Part shown: in pieces, positions 1 through 6,107 of the stretch | Layout of the letters: the number at the start of each line of letters is the position of its first letter | Numbering within the stretch: position 1 is the stretch's first letter | Assembly: GCA_014858325.1 (NCBI GenBank) | Contig: RKCM01000071.1 | Location: 1-7,877 of the forward strand | Source of the DNA: Oscillospiraceae bacterium | GTDB taxonomy: Bacteria > Bacillota > Clostridia > Oscillospirales > Ruminococcaceae | Length of the DNA stretch: 7,877 nt | Direction: 5' to 3' | Program-made: the position numbers and the translations under genes | The notes under the pieces: generated by a model | Seen by the model: the letters and a program-made list of their open reading frames with translations, nothing else | What the model was told of the DNA's origin: nothing | Databases searched by the model: none

Positions 1-991
1 GGCGGGAGGTCTCGATGATCTCCGTTTTGTCCATACCGATGAGGGGGCGGAGGATGGGCAGGTCCTGCGCGGCATCGGTGCACTGCAGCGCCTTCACGGT
101 CTGGCTGGCCACCTGGGCCAGGCTCTCGCCGGTGATGAGGGCCTCGCAGCCCTGTTTCTGCGCAATGATGTTGGCAATGCGCATCATGCTGCGGCGCATG
201 AGGACGGTGAACAGCACATCCGGGGCGTTATCCCGGATGTACTCCTGCGGCCGGGTGTAGGGCACCACAAAAAGGTTGGTGCTGCCGGTGTAAGGGGTGA
301 TGAGCTGGGCCAGAGCCTTAACTTTTAGTTTTGCGCGTTCCGAAGTATACGGAGGGGACGCAAAATGGATGTGATCGAGGCCCAACCCACGCTTGGCCAT
401 GCGGTAAGCCGCCACGGGGCTGTCGATGCCGCCGGAGAGCATATTCAGCGCCCGGCCGGAGGTGCCCACGGGCAGGCCGCCCTCGCCCGGCACCTTGGGG
501 CCGTGGATATACGCGCCGTAATCGCGCACCTCCACGATGACCTTGAACTCGGGGTGGTGGACGTCCACCCGGAGGTAGTTGTGCTTGCCCAGCAGGTAGG
601 CACCCAGCTCCCGCATCAGCTCGGGGCTGGTCATGGGGAAGGATTTATCGGCGCGGCGGGCCTCCACCTTGAAGGTCTTGATGCCGTGGAGGCTGGCCCC
701 CAGATAATCCTCGGCCGTGGTGCAGATGGTGTCGAAATCCTTCTCGCAGACCACGGCGCGGCTGAGGGCGGCAAGGCCGAAGACGGTGCGCACCCGCTCA
801 AAGGCGAGGTCCATATCCACGTCTTCCTCCTCCGGCTCCATGTAGAAGGTGGACTGGGTGCAGTAGACCCGGAACTTGCCGACGGTCTTGAGCCGGTAGC
901 GCAGGATCTTCATCAGCGCCGACTCGAACTGGTTGCGGTTGAGGCCCTTGAGGGACATTTCGCCCTGATAGCCTAAAATGACTTCTTTCAT
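1..991 (-). CDS. thiI: tRNA 4-thiouridine sulfurtransferase ThiI (3' end beyond the window)
   Basis: Cytoplasmic enzyme that adenylates U8 of tRNA and replaces its oxygen with sulfur to give 4-thiouridine; in many bacteria it also delivers sulfur for the thiamine thiazole. The reading frame is open from ATG at 991 to the window edge, about 330 codons. Visible parts are an N-terminal ferredoxin-like region (MKEVILGYQGEMSLKGLNR), a THUMP domain (about residues 60-165, with VEARRADKSFP near 109-119), the PP-loop ATP-binding motif SGGIDSPVA (about 186-194), and the ThiI signature ITGESLAQVASQT (about 285-297). Family members without a rhodanese domain are about 390-400 residues, so some 60-70 residues are missing. 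The segment holding the equivalent of E. coli Cys344 is among them, so the catalytic cysteine cannot be checked. The start is supported by GAGGAG seven bases upstream. The gene lies 77 bases downstream of a cysteine desulfurase on the same strand, its expected sulfur donor. No separate promoter is evident, so it is probably co-transcribed. Confidence 0.95.
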   Translation of the reverse strand, partial: MKEVILGYQGEMSLKGLNRNQFESALMKILRYRLKTVGKFRVYCTQSTFYMEPEEEDVDMDLAFERVRTVFGLAALSRAVVCEKDFDTICTTAEDYLGASLHGIKTFKVEARRADKSFPMTSPELMRELGAYLLGKHNYLRVDVHHPEFKVIVEVRDYGAYIHGPKVPGEGGLPVGTSGRALNMLSGGIDSPVAAYRMAKRGLGLDHIHFASPPYTSERAKLKVKALAQLITPYTGSTNLFVVPYTRPQEYIRDNAPDVLFTVLMRRSMMRIANIIAQKQGCEALITGESLAQVASQTVKALQCTDAAQDLPILRPLIGMDKTEIIETSR

Positions 992-1012
992 AAGGTTGCT
1001 CCTCTATTTTTG

Positions 1013-1064
1013 TTGGCTCGCCCTCTCAGGCGCTTCGCGCCAGCTCCCCCAAAGGGGGAGCCAA
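1013..1064 (-). repeat. Palindromic intergenic repeat unit (single copy)
   Basis: This 52-base GC-rich element fills most of the gap between the desulfurase stop and the thiI ribosome binding site. Read on the minus strand it has an 8-bp perfect stem (1054-1061 with 1043-1050, loop of three), then a 5-bp stem GGCGC/GCGCC (1037-1041 with 1029-1033, loop GAA), then TGAGAGGG. Its ends are a 7-base inverted repeat, TTGGCTC (1013-1019) and GAGCCAA (1058-1064), which shares bases with the first stem, so the two pairings exclude each other. No T-run follows, so it does not look like an intrinsic terminator; it would be carried in the desulfurase-thiI transcript. The same two-hairpin plan recurs twice at 6003-6107. 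It resembles REP/MITE-like intergenic repeats; its mobility and function are unknown. Confidence 0.75.
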
Positions 1065-1068
1065 GACT

Positions 1069-2220
1069 TCACTTTTTGATCCGCTGCAAATGCTTCATGC
1101 CGTCCTCAAAGCGGTTGAGGAAGGCGTCCACATCCTCGGGGGTGTTGTCGCCGCAGAACGAGACGCGGATGGCGGTATCGATGGCAAGGGGGGCCTTCCC
1201 CATAGCCGCCAGCGTGTGGCTGGGCAGGCCGCGGCCGCAGGCGGACGCAGAGGAAACGTAGATTTGCTCTTCCGCCAGCCAGGCCAGCATGGTCTCGCTC
1301 TTGATGCAGTGCTCGCTGAAATTGAGCACCTCGGGCACCGCGCCCGCCGGGCTGTTGATCTCCACCTCGGAGAAAACTTTCAGCCCCTCCCGCAGGCGCT
1401 GGTTGAGGGCGCGGACGGCGGCGTCCCGGCTCTTCATGGTCTTGGCAAGGCGGGTGGCCGCCGCAGCCATGCCCATGGCATAGGGCAGGTTCTCGGTGCC
1501 GGGGCGGATCTCCCGCTCCTGCTCGCCGCCCAGATACGGCGGTTGGAACGCCTGCACGATGTGGTCGCTGAGGTAGAGGGCGCCGATGCCCTTGGGCGCA
1601 TGAATTTTGTGGCCGCTGACCGACAGCGTATCGATGTTGTTGAGCCGGATGGGCACCCGCATCCAGGCCTGCACCCCGTCCACATGGACGAGGGTGCGGC
1701 TGTTGCGGCGCTTGACCTCTGCGGCCAGCCGCTCCACGTCGTTCCGGGTGCCGATCTCGTTGTTGACCATCATGCAGGCCACGAGGATGGTGTTTTTGTC
1801 CACCCGCTCCAGCATCTGGTCGATGTCCAGCGTGCCGTCGGTTTTGGGGGCCACCACCGCCACGTCATACCCAAGAGCGGCGAGGCGCTCCAGCGGTTTC
1901 TGGACGCTGGGGTGCTCAAAGCCGGAGACCACGATGCCCTTGCCGAAGGTCCGGGTGAGGGCTGCGCCCAGCAGCGCGAGATTGTTGCTCTCGCTGCCGC
2001 AGGAGGTAAAGTAGAGCTCCCGGGGCTTGCAGCCCAGGGTGCGGGCCACGGCGGCGCGGGCGCTGTTCAGGGCCGCTTCGCTCTGGGCACCGGGGGCATA
2101 GAGACTGGAGGGGTTGGCCCAGTGCTCCCGCATGGCCTTGTCAATGACGTCCGCCACCTCGGGAGCCACGATGGTGGTGGCGGCGTTGTCTAAATAATGC
2201 AGTTTGGGGTCTTGCAGCAT
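1069..2220 (-). CDS. Cysteine desulfurase, NifS/IscS family (NifZ-like partner of ThiI)
   Basis: PLP-dependent enzyme that converts L-cysteine to L-alanine and holds the sulfur as a persulfide for transfer. The 383-residue product has the normal family length. It shows LDNAATT near the N-terminus, SCGSESNN (73-80), the cofactor-stacking His of FEHPSV (His103), the Asp of VHVDGVQ (Asp181), the PLP Schiff-base lysine in SGHK (Lys205), RPGTEN (239-244), and the persulfide cysteine in SSASACGRG (Cys328). The start at 2220 is preferred over an in-frame upstream ATG at 2292: GGCAGGA lies just before 2220, and a good extended -10 promoter (2265-2270) would fall inside the longer reading frame. Being next to thiI suggests a dedicated donor to ThiI, as known for B. 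subtilis NifZ, rather than the general Fe-S enzyme; no iscU/sufU scaffold gene is seen here. The family is firm; the exact partner is inference from context. Confidence 0.95.
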   Translation of the reverse strand: MLQDPKLHYLDNAATTIVAPEVADVIDKAMREHWANPSSLYAPGAQSEAALNSARAAVARTLGCKPRELYFTSCGSESNNLALLGAALTRTFGKGIVVSGFEHPSVQKPLERLAALGYDVAVVAPKTDGTLDIDQMLERVDKNTILVACMMVNNEIGTRNDVERLAAEVKRRNSRTLVHVDGVQAWMRVPIRLNNIDTLSVSGHKIHAPKGIGALYLSDHIVQAFQPPYLGGEQEREIRPGTENLPYAMGMAAAATRLAKTMKSRDAAVRALNQRLREGLKVFSEVEINSPAGAVPEVLNFSEHCIKSETMLAWLAEEQIYVSSASACGRGLPSHTLAAMGKAPLAIDTAIRVSFCGDNTPEDVDAFLNRFEDGMKHLQRIKK

Positions 2221-2264
2221 AAACGATTCCTGCCTTTTTTGTCGCGTTGTATCAAACAGATTTA

Positions 2265-2292
2265 AGTATACCACAAATGCGGCCCGGCGCAA
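2265..2292 (-). promoter_or_regulatory. Probable sigma-A promoter of the desulfurase-thiI operon
   Basis: On the minus strand TGGTATACT gives an extended -10 (TATACT at 2265-2270 with TG one base upstream). A weak -35 TTGCGC (2287-2292) lies 16 bases further up. Transcription would begin near 2258, leaving a leader of about 38 bases with a GGCAGGA ribosome binding site before the ATG at 2220. It lies just downstream of the terminator of the preceding gene. I saw no riboswitch-sized leader. Confidence 0.65.
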
Positions 2293-2305
2293 AGTGTCCC
2301 ACGCA

Positions 2306-2343
2306 AAAAAGGAGCCGCCCCCGGGTGGGAGCAGCCCCTTTTT
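2306..2343 (-). terminator. Intrinsic terminator after the 95-residue protein gene
   Basis: On the minus strand a 13-bp stem (2331-2343 with 2306-2318, containing two G-T pairs, loop of 12) ends in a run of T (the complement of A 2305-2310). It sits 18 bases past the TGA of the small gene and immediately before the desulfurase promoter. The shape is symmetrical, with T 2339-2343 on the plus strand, so it could also stop transcription coming the other way. Confidence 0.8.
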
Positions 2344-2361
2344 GTTGCACTTGGGCAGAGC

Positions 2362-2649
2362 TCAGCGGTTCTCGTTCGCCTTCTGGAGCCAGATGCTGCC
2401 GATGTCCAGTGCGTCGTACAGGCCGTTTCTGGTGCTCTGGCGGGCGACGCGGGCCTCCGGGGCCTTGGTATCATCGGTAGAAAGCAGCTGCAGGTGGACT
2501 TTATCAGCAACCTGCAGGCCGTTTGCCTGCTTGGTGGAGACGATTTTGAGGTACAGTACATAAGGATCGGTCATACGGCCGTAATACAGCTCGTTGTCCT
2601 TGCGGACGAGGGGCTTGCCTTTATAAGTCAGTTTCGGAGTAAATGGCAT
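2362..2649 (-). CDS. Small conserved-looking hypothetical protein, 95 residues
   Basis: I do not recognise the family. The product begins MPFTPKLTYKGKPLVRKDN, has YYGRMTDPYVLYLKIVSTK (about residues 22-40), then a hydrophilic C-terminal half with TDDTKAPEARVARQSTRNG. It is rich in Lys, Arg, Asp and Tyr, has no signal peptide, membrane segment or cysteine motif, and alternating hydrophobic residues in the first half suggest beta strands. It is therefore probably a small soluble cytoplasmic protein. That it is a real gene is supported by GGGAGG eight bases before the ATG, an extended -10 promoter at 2683-2712, and an intrinsic terminator after the stop, making it a stand-alone transcription unit. 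Its codon use is less GC-extreme than that of its neighbours near the 5' end, with AAA and TAT codons. Function cannot be assigned; the neighbours give no clear clue. Confidence 0.85.
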   Translation of the reverse strand: MPFTPKLTYKGKPLVRKDNELYYGRMTDPYVLYLKIVSTKQANGLQVADKVHLQLLSTDDTKAPEARVARQSTRNGLYDALDIGSIWLQKANENR

Positions 2650-2682
2650 TGCGAAAGCCTCCCTATCGTTTAGATTCAGTTT

Positions 2683-2712
2683 AGTATACCATAATCTGCC
2701 CCCTCAGTGCAA
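2683..2712 (-). promoter_or_regulatory. Promoter of the 95-residue protein gene
   Basis: The minus strand carries TTGCAC (2707-2712), an 18-base spacer, and TATACT (2683-2688) with TG one base before it (extended -10, TGGTATACT). The predicted start near 2676 gives a leader of about 27 bases containing GGGAGG. The extended -10 is identical to that of the desulfurase promoter. Confidence 0.7.
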
Positions 2713-2752
2713 GGGAGAAGCGCAGAATGCACAAATTTTACGCTCCGCCCCG

Positions 2753-2781
2753 TTGCACGGGGGCGCGGGGCGCTGTATAAT
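2753..2781 (+). promoter_or_regulatory. Promoter of the SGNH hydrolase gene
   Basis: TTGCAC (2753-2758), a spacer of 17, and a perfect TATAAT (2776-2781). The start of transcription would lie near 2788, leaving about 25 bases before the ATG at 2813. It is arranged back-to-back with the promoter at 2683-2712, and the two -35 boxes are about 40 bases apart. Confidence 0.75.
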
Positions 2782-2812
2782 AGGGGTAGAATCGAGACAG
2801 GAGGGCTGTTTT

Positions 2813-3697
2813 ATGGCCGATTATCAGGAATACCGCCGCCGCATCCTCCACCGCCGCTGGCGCAGGGCGATCCTCTGCGTGGCGCTGGTGGTGCTGCTGA
2901 TCCTGGCGGGCACGGTGGGGATGCTCTGGAAGCGGCTCCACCGCGAGCAGAACCCCGCCGCCGAAACGGGGCCCACCATCTTCCAGCAGGAATTGACGGG
3001 CAGCGAGTGGAACACCATCGGCTACACCGCCGCCCGGCGGCTCTCGGTGCAGACAGAGGCGGACGGCACCACGGCCATGGATTTCCGGCTGGCGGCCCAG
3101 CCCGAATCCCCTGCCGTGGACCGCAGCTGGTTTGCGGACGTGAGCTTTTTGGGCGACAGCCTGACCCAGGGGATGCAGATGTACTCCACCGGCCTGCCAG
3201 GCTCCCACTTCTGCGCCTACAAGGGCGTCGGGCCCAGCGCCATCGTCAACGGCTCCACCTGCAAGCGGGCTGACGGCCAGACCGAGATCCCCATGGACGT
3301 GCTGGCCGCCCGCCAGCCCCGGGCGCTGTACATCCTGCTGGGCACCAACGTGCTGAACCGGGACGGCGACTACAGCAATTTCCTGACGTATTACCGCCTG
3401 ATGCTGGATATGATCAGCCAGTCGCTGCCCAACACGACCCTCTATGTGCAGTCCATCACGCCCGTCCGGCCCGAGGTGCGGCAGAGCCACCCGGGCCTGT
3501 ACAAAGAGCGGCTGTGCGAGATCAACGACGCACTGGCCGCCATTGCGCTGGAAAAGGGCTGCGTCTTCCTGAACCTGTGGGAGGCGCTGGCCGACGAAAA
3601 CGGCGATCTGCGCGCCGAATACGCCCAGCCCGACGGGTATCACATCAAGCCCGATGGGTACAGCGTGTGGGTGGAATATCTGGCGAAGCATACCTGA
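2813..3697 (+). CDS. Membrane-anchored SGNH/GDSL-type hydrolase
   Basis: The 294-residue protein has an Arg-rich cytoplasmic N-terminus (residues 1-18), one hydrophobic segment (about 19-38) acting as a signal-anchor, and an extracytoplasmic linker (about 40-105). The SGNH esterase domain follows. Block I is FLGDSLTQG with nucleophile Ser116, block II Gly is near YKGVG (about 136-140), block III is LLGTN with Asn179, and block V is DGYH with Asp274 and His277. All four residues naming the family are present, so it should be active as an ester hydrolase on the outer face of the membrane. The substrate is unknown; relatives act on acetyl groups of cell-wall polymers or on lipids and sugar esters. 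ATG 2813 has AGGAGG eight bases upstream. An in-frame ATG at 2753 is rejected because it lies in the -35 box. The gene is monocistronic, diverging from the 95-residue protein gene and ending at a strong terminator. Confidence 0.9.
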   Translation: MADYQEYRRRILHRRWRRAILCVALVVLLILAGTVGMLWKRLHREQNPAAETGPTIFQQELTGSEWNTIGYTAARRLSVQTEADGTTAMDFRLAAQPESPAVDRSWFADVSFLGDSLTQGMQMYSTGLPGSHFCAYKGVGPSAIVNGSTCKRADGQTEIPMDVLAARQPRALYILLGTNVLNRDGDYSNFLTYYRLMLDMISQSLPNTTLYVQSITPVRPEVRQSHPGLYKERLCEINDALAAIALEKGCVFLNLWEALADENGDLRAEYAQPDGYHIKPDGYSVWVEYLAKHT

Positions 3698-3707
3698 GAA
3701 ACAAGCG

Positions 3708-3738
3708 AAAAATTCCCGCCGTTTGGCGGGAATTTTTT
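3708..3738. terminator. Bidirectional intrinsic terminator between convergent genes
   Basis: A perfect 13-bp stem (3708-3720 with 3725-3737) with a GTTT loop has T 3733-3738 on the plus strand and the complement of A 3708-3712 on the minus strand. It lies 10 bases after the stop of the SGNH hydrolase and 6 bases after the stop of the amidohydrolase, so it serves both convergent units. Confidence 0.95.
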
Positions 3739-3744
3739 GTTTGC

Positions 3745-4959
3745 TTACTTGTGCTCTGCCAGCCAGCGCATGGCGACATAGCCATAGGCGGCGCTGCCTT
3801 TATACAGCACGCTGTCGTCAAAGCGGACCTTGGGGTGGTGCTGGCTGTAGCGGCAGCCCTGCGCGGGGCCGCCGCAGGCCAGAAAGAGGCTGACGGTGGG
3901 CACCTCGTGGCTGACGAAGGCGAAATCCTCGCTGCCGCCGCCGGGCTTGCCCCCGGTGAGGGCTGTCATATCCATGACGCCCTGCCCCAGCATCTCGGAA
4001 AGATATCCGAAGGCGTCTTTGGAAAGAGTCTCGTCCACCACCATACAGGGGCAGAAATCCGAGAACATCACCTCGGCGGTGCAGCGGAAGGCCGCTGCCA
4101 CCCCCTGGGCGATCTCGGTCATCCGCTGCTTGATGAGGGCCCCGGACTTATTCTCGGGGTCGGTGGTGCGGATGGTGCCCCACATCTCGGCGGTATCCGG
4201 GATGACGTTGGAGGCCGCGCCTGCCGCAAAACGGCCGGTGGTCAGCACGCCGAAATCGTTCTGGGAGAGCTCCCGGGCGTTGATCTCCTGCAGGGCAATG
4301 TGGATGTGGGCTGCCGCCGTGATGGGGTCGATGCAGTTTTCGGGCATGGAGCCATGGCCGCCCTTGCCGTGGACAACGATGTGGTACTGCTCGCAGCTGG
4401 CCATGGTGATGCCGCCGCCCGGCACCAGCACCTCGCCCAGCGGCAGGGGCATCCCGCCCAGAACATGGAACATGACCGCCGCGTCTACATGCGGGTCTTC
4501 CAGCAGGCCGTGGGCGAGCATATCCGGCGAGCCCTGAAAGATCTCCTCCGCGGGCTGAAATTCCAGCTTGACGGTGCCTTCCAGCTCGTCCTCGTGGGCC
4601 TTGAGCAGCTGGGCTGCGCCCAGCATCATGGCCGTGTGCATATCGTGGCCGCAGCCGTGCATCCTGCCGGGGATCTCCGAGGCAAACACCTCGCCCGACT
4701 CCTCAAAGATGGGCAGCGCATCCATATCGCCCCGCAGCAGGATGGTCTTGCCGGGGCGCTTGCCGCCTGCGAGGGCAAGGATGCCCGCTTTGCCGCAATC
4801 CTGCGGCTGGTAGCCCATTTCCGTCAGGGCCTGCTTGACAAGGGCCCTCGTTTCGGGCAGGTCGAACCCGATCTCCGGGTTGCGGTGGATGGTCCGCCGC
4901 CATTTTTGCAGCTGGGGCTGCAGGGCCTCCGCTTCGGCCAAGAGTTTGTCTGCCTGCAT
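3745..4959 (-). CDS. M20D-family metal-dependent amidohydrolase (N-acyl amino acid hydrolase type)
   Basis: A 404-residue cytoplasmic zinc-type hydrolase of the aminoacylase/hippurate hydrolase/IAA-amino acid hydrolase group, which cleaves amide bonds in N-acyl amino acids. It shows HRNPEIGF (25-32), RGDMDALPI (76-84), MHGCGHDMHTAM (100-111, with metal ligands Cys103 and His105), QPAEE (135-139, Glu138 the likely general base and Glu139 a ligand), His165, the dimerisation-domain motif GKGGHGSMP (198-206), GGGSEDFA (340-347), and the C-terminal ligand region HHPKVRFDD (374-382). All catalytic positions I can judge are intact, and no signal peptide is present. The start ATG has AAGGAG 11 bases upstream, a slightly long spacing. 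It lies 75 bases after an AEC permease gene on the same strand, with a weak hairpin between them; a joint transport-hydrolysis role is plausible. The acyl group and amino acid specificity cannot be deduced. Confidence 0.93.
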   Translation of the reverse strand: MQADKLLAEAEALQPQLQKWRRTIHRNPEIGFDLPETRALVKQALTEMGYQPQDCGKAGILALAGGKRPGKTILLRGDMDALPIFEESGEVFASEIPGRMHGCGHDMHTAMMLGAAQLLKAHEDELEGTVKLEFQPAEEIFQGSPDMLAHGLLEDPHVDAAVMFHVLGGMPLPLGEVLVPGGGITMASCEQYHIVVHGKGGHGSMPENCIDPITAAAHIHIALQEINARELSQNDFGVLTTGRFAAGAASNVIPDTAEMWGTIRTTDPENKSGALIKQRMTEIAQGVAAAFRCTAEVMFSDFCPCMVVDETLSKDAFGYLSEMLGQGVMDMTALTGGKPGGGSEDFAFVSHEVPTVSLFLACGGPAQGCRYSQHHPKVRFDDSVLYKGSAAYGYVAMRWLAEHK

Positions 4960-4989
4960 AAAAAAACACGCTCCTTTTGCAGAATAGGC

Positions 4990-5016
4990 AAAACGCCGCC
5001 CCCAGCGCGGGACGGC
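4990..5016 (-). terminator. Weak terminator- or attenuator-like hairpin between permease and amidohydrolase genes
   Basis: On the minus strand an 8-bp stem with one G-T pair (5009-5016 with 4995-5002, loop of six) is followed by GTTTT. The T-run is only four long, so termination would be partial at most. It lies in the 75-base gap and may lower amidohydrolase expression relative to the permease, or may only stabilise the mRNA. No convincing promoter is seen after it. Confidence 0.4.
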
Positions 5017-5034
5017 ATTCCGCCATGTAAATTT

Positions 5035-5976
5035 TTACAGCACGTTCATGCTCTTCATCAAAAAGATCCAGCCAAAGAGACTGGGCAGCGAGAAGACGGT
5101 GCTCAGCACCACGAACTGCCCGGCCAGCTCGCCGTCGCAGCCCATATTCTGGGCCATGGGGTAGGAGGCGGTGGCGATGGGGGGTGCGAAGGTCATGACC
5201 AGGAGGAAGAGCTCCTCCCCCCGCAGGCCCAATGCCAGGCCCACGGCCAGCATCACAGCAGGCGCAGCCACCATCTTGATCAGGATGCTCACCGTCAGGC
5301 AGCGGGCATTTTTGCGAATGGCGTCAAAGTGGAGGGTGGAGCCCAGCACAAAGAGGGCCAGCGGCGTGGTCATATTGGAGAAGTTGGTGACGACCTTCAG
5401 CACCGGGGCGGGCAGAGAGATGCCCAGCGCAAAGAAGGCAAAGCCCACGACGGCACCCTCCAGCAGCGGGTTTTTCAGGATGCCGATGGCCAGCTGCTTC
5501 AGGCTGGTCTTGGAGCCGGAGCCAAAGGTCTCCAGCACCAGCACGGCGGTGACGTTGTAGATGGCCACCACCACCGTCACCCAGACGGACGCCATGGCAC
5601 CCGCTTCGTCGCCGAAGATGTGGAGGGTGAGGGGCAGGCCGTACATCAGGATGTTGCTGCGGTAGATGGCCTGCACCACCACGCCTGCCCGGCTGCGGTC
5701 CGGCACAAAGCGGGGCGTGAGCACGCACAGCAGGGCGATCGAGCCCAGCACGCTGCCCACCACCACCGCCATAAAGGTGGCGCTGGGCATGGTCTCCCAG
5801 CTGGCGTTGTACATATTGCAGAACGTCAGGCAGGGAAAAAACAGCCGGAACATGACCTTATTGAGCTTATTGGCAAAGGCTTCGTCAAAAACGCCGCACC
5901 GCCGGGAGATGTTGCCGAACGCCAGATAGATCAAAAACGGGATGATGGCGTTCAGCGATATCATAAAATTATCCAC
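5035..5976 (-). CDS. AEC-family permease (auxin efflux carrier/malate permease-like)
   Basis: A 313-residue, strongly hydrophobic inner-membrane protein with about ten predicted membrane segments, in two five-helix halves joined by a hydrophilic stretch (FGSGSKTSLKQ, about residues 150-160). Family features are RSNILMYGLPL followed by FGDEA in the first half, LKNPLLEG, MTTPLALFVLGSTL, and the polar broken helix APPIATASYPMAQNMG followed by LSTVFSLP in the second. Characterised bacterial relatives move malate, malonate or other carboxylates; the auxin name comes from plant homologues and should not be read as a function here. The start is GTG at 5976, seven bases after GGAGGA; the next ATG, four codons in, would be too far from that site. 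The amidohydrolase gene follows on the same strand, and secA lies 128 bases upstream across a palindromic repeat pair. I could not identify a clear promoter in that gap. Confidence 0.92.
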   Translation of the reverse strand: MDNFMISLNAIIPFLIYLAFGNISRRCGVFDEAFANKLNKVMFRLFFPCLTFCNMYNASWETMPSATFMAVVVGSVLGSIALLCVLTPRFVPDRSRAGVVVQAIYRSNILMYGLPLTLHIFGDEAGAMASVWVTVVVAIYNVTAVLVLETFGSGSKTSLKQLAIGILKNPLLEGAVVGFAFFALGISLPAPVLKVVTNFSNMTTPLALFVLGSTLHFDAIRKNARCLTVSILIKMVAAPAVMLAVGLALGLRGEELFLLVMTFAPPIATASYPMAQNMGCDGELAGQFVVLSTVFSLPSLFGWIFLMKSMNVL

Positions 5977-6002
5977 AGGATTCTCCTCCGCAATCTACGT
6001 CC

Positions 6003-6104
6003 TAAACTCCTTCCGTCATCGCTGCCGCGATGCCACCTCCCTCACAGAGGGAGGCTTTTGGCCCCCTCCATGAGGGGGCTGTCTGCGCAGCGGACTGGGG
6101 GAGT

Positions 6105-6107
<3 letters not shown>
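6003..6107. repeat. Head-to-head pair of palindromic repeat units
   Basis: The 105-base element is bounded by a perfect 8-base inverted repeat, TAAACTCC (6003-6010) and GGAGTTTA (6100-6107). Inside are four hairpins in a row: 6-bp stem 6017-6022/6027-6032 (loop TGCC), 8-bp stem 6036-6043/6047-6054 (loop ACA), 8-bp stem 6061-6068/6072-6079 (loop CAT), and 6-bp stem 6081-6086/6090-6095 (loop GCA, one G-T pair). Each half, read outward from the centre, is an 8-bp GC-rich hairpin, then a 6-bp hairpin, then a purine-rich GGRRGGAGTTTA-type end. The halves are therefore inverted copies of the same kind of unit as at 1013-1064. The right end overlaps the secA stop codon (complement of 6105-6107). No T-run follows in the direction of secA, so the element does not resemble an ordinary intrinsic terminator for it. 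It fills nearly the whole gap before the permease gene. A BIME/MITE-like intergenic repeat is the best description. Confidence 0.8.

Noticed and set aside
365..976. A 203-codon open frame on the plus strand opposite thiI
   Set aside because: The minus-strand frame encodes THUMP and PP-loop motifs; the plus frame is a compositional shadow.
992..1068. A riboswitch (for example TPP) before thiI
   Set aside because: The gap is only 77 bases, is filled by the palindromic repeat, and shows no TPP-type conserved segments.
1090..2193. A 367-codon open frame on the plus strand opposite the cysteine desulfurase
   Set aside because: It mirrors the desulfurase codons, is rich in Gly, Ala, His and Val without motifs, and has no matching ribosome binding site or promoter.
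2221..2292. Longer N-terminus for the desulfurase beginning at 2292
   Set aside because: The extra residues (MRRAAFVVYLNLF...) overlap an extended -10 promoter, do not resemble the family, and the ATG at 2220 has its own ribosome binding site next to LHYLDNAATT.
2753..2812. Longer N-terminus for the SGNH hydrolase beginning at 2753
   Set aside because: It would start inside the -35 box and run through the TATAAT; ATG 2813 has AGGAGG at ideal spacing.
2738..3691. A 317-codon open frame on the minus strand opposite the SGNH hydrolase
   Set aside because: The plus-strand frame has a promoter, ribosome binding site and all SGNH catalytic residues; the opposite frame has a biased composition, no motifs, and its upstream side is the bidirectional terminator.
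4984..4989. TATTCT on the minus strand as a promoter for the amidohydrolase
   Set aside because: No usable -35 box lies at the right distance, and transcription would begin inside the ribosome binding site.
6036..6060. Plus-strand hairpin followed by CTTTTG as an intrinsic terminator
   Set aside because: No plus-strand gene lies upstream within reach (the SGNH gene ends at its own terminator near 3738), and the T-run is short; the hairpin is better explained as part of the repeat pair.
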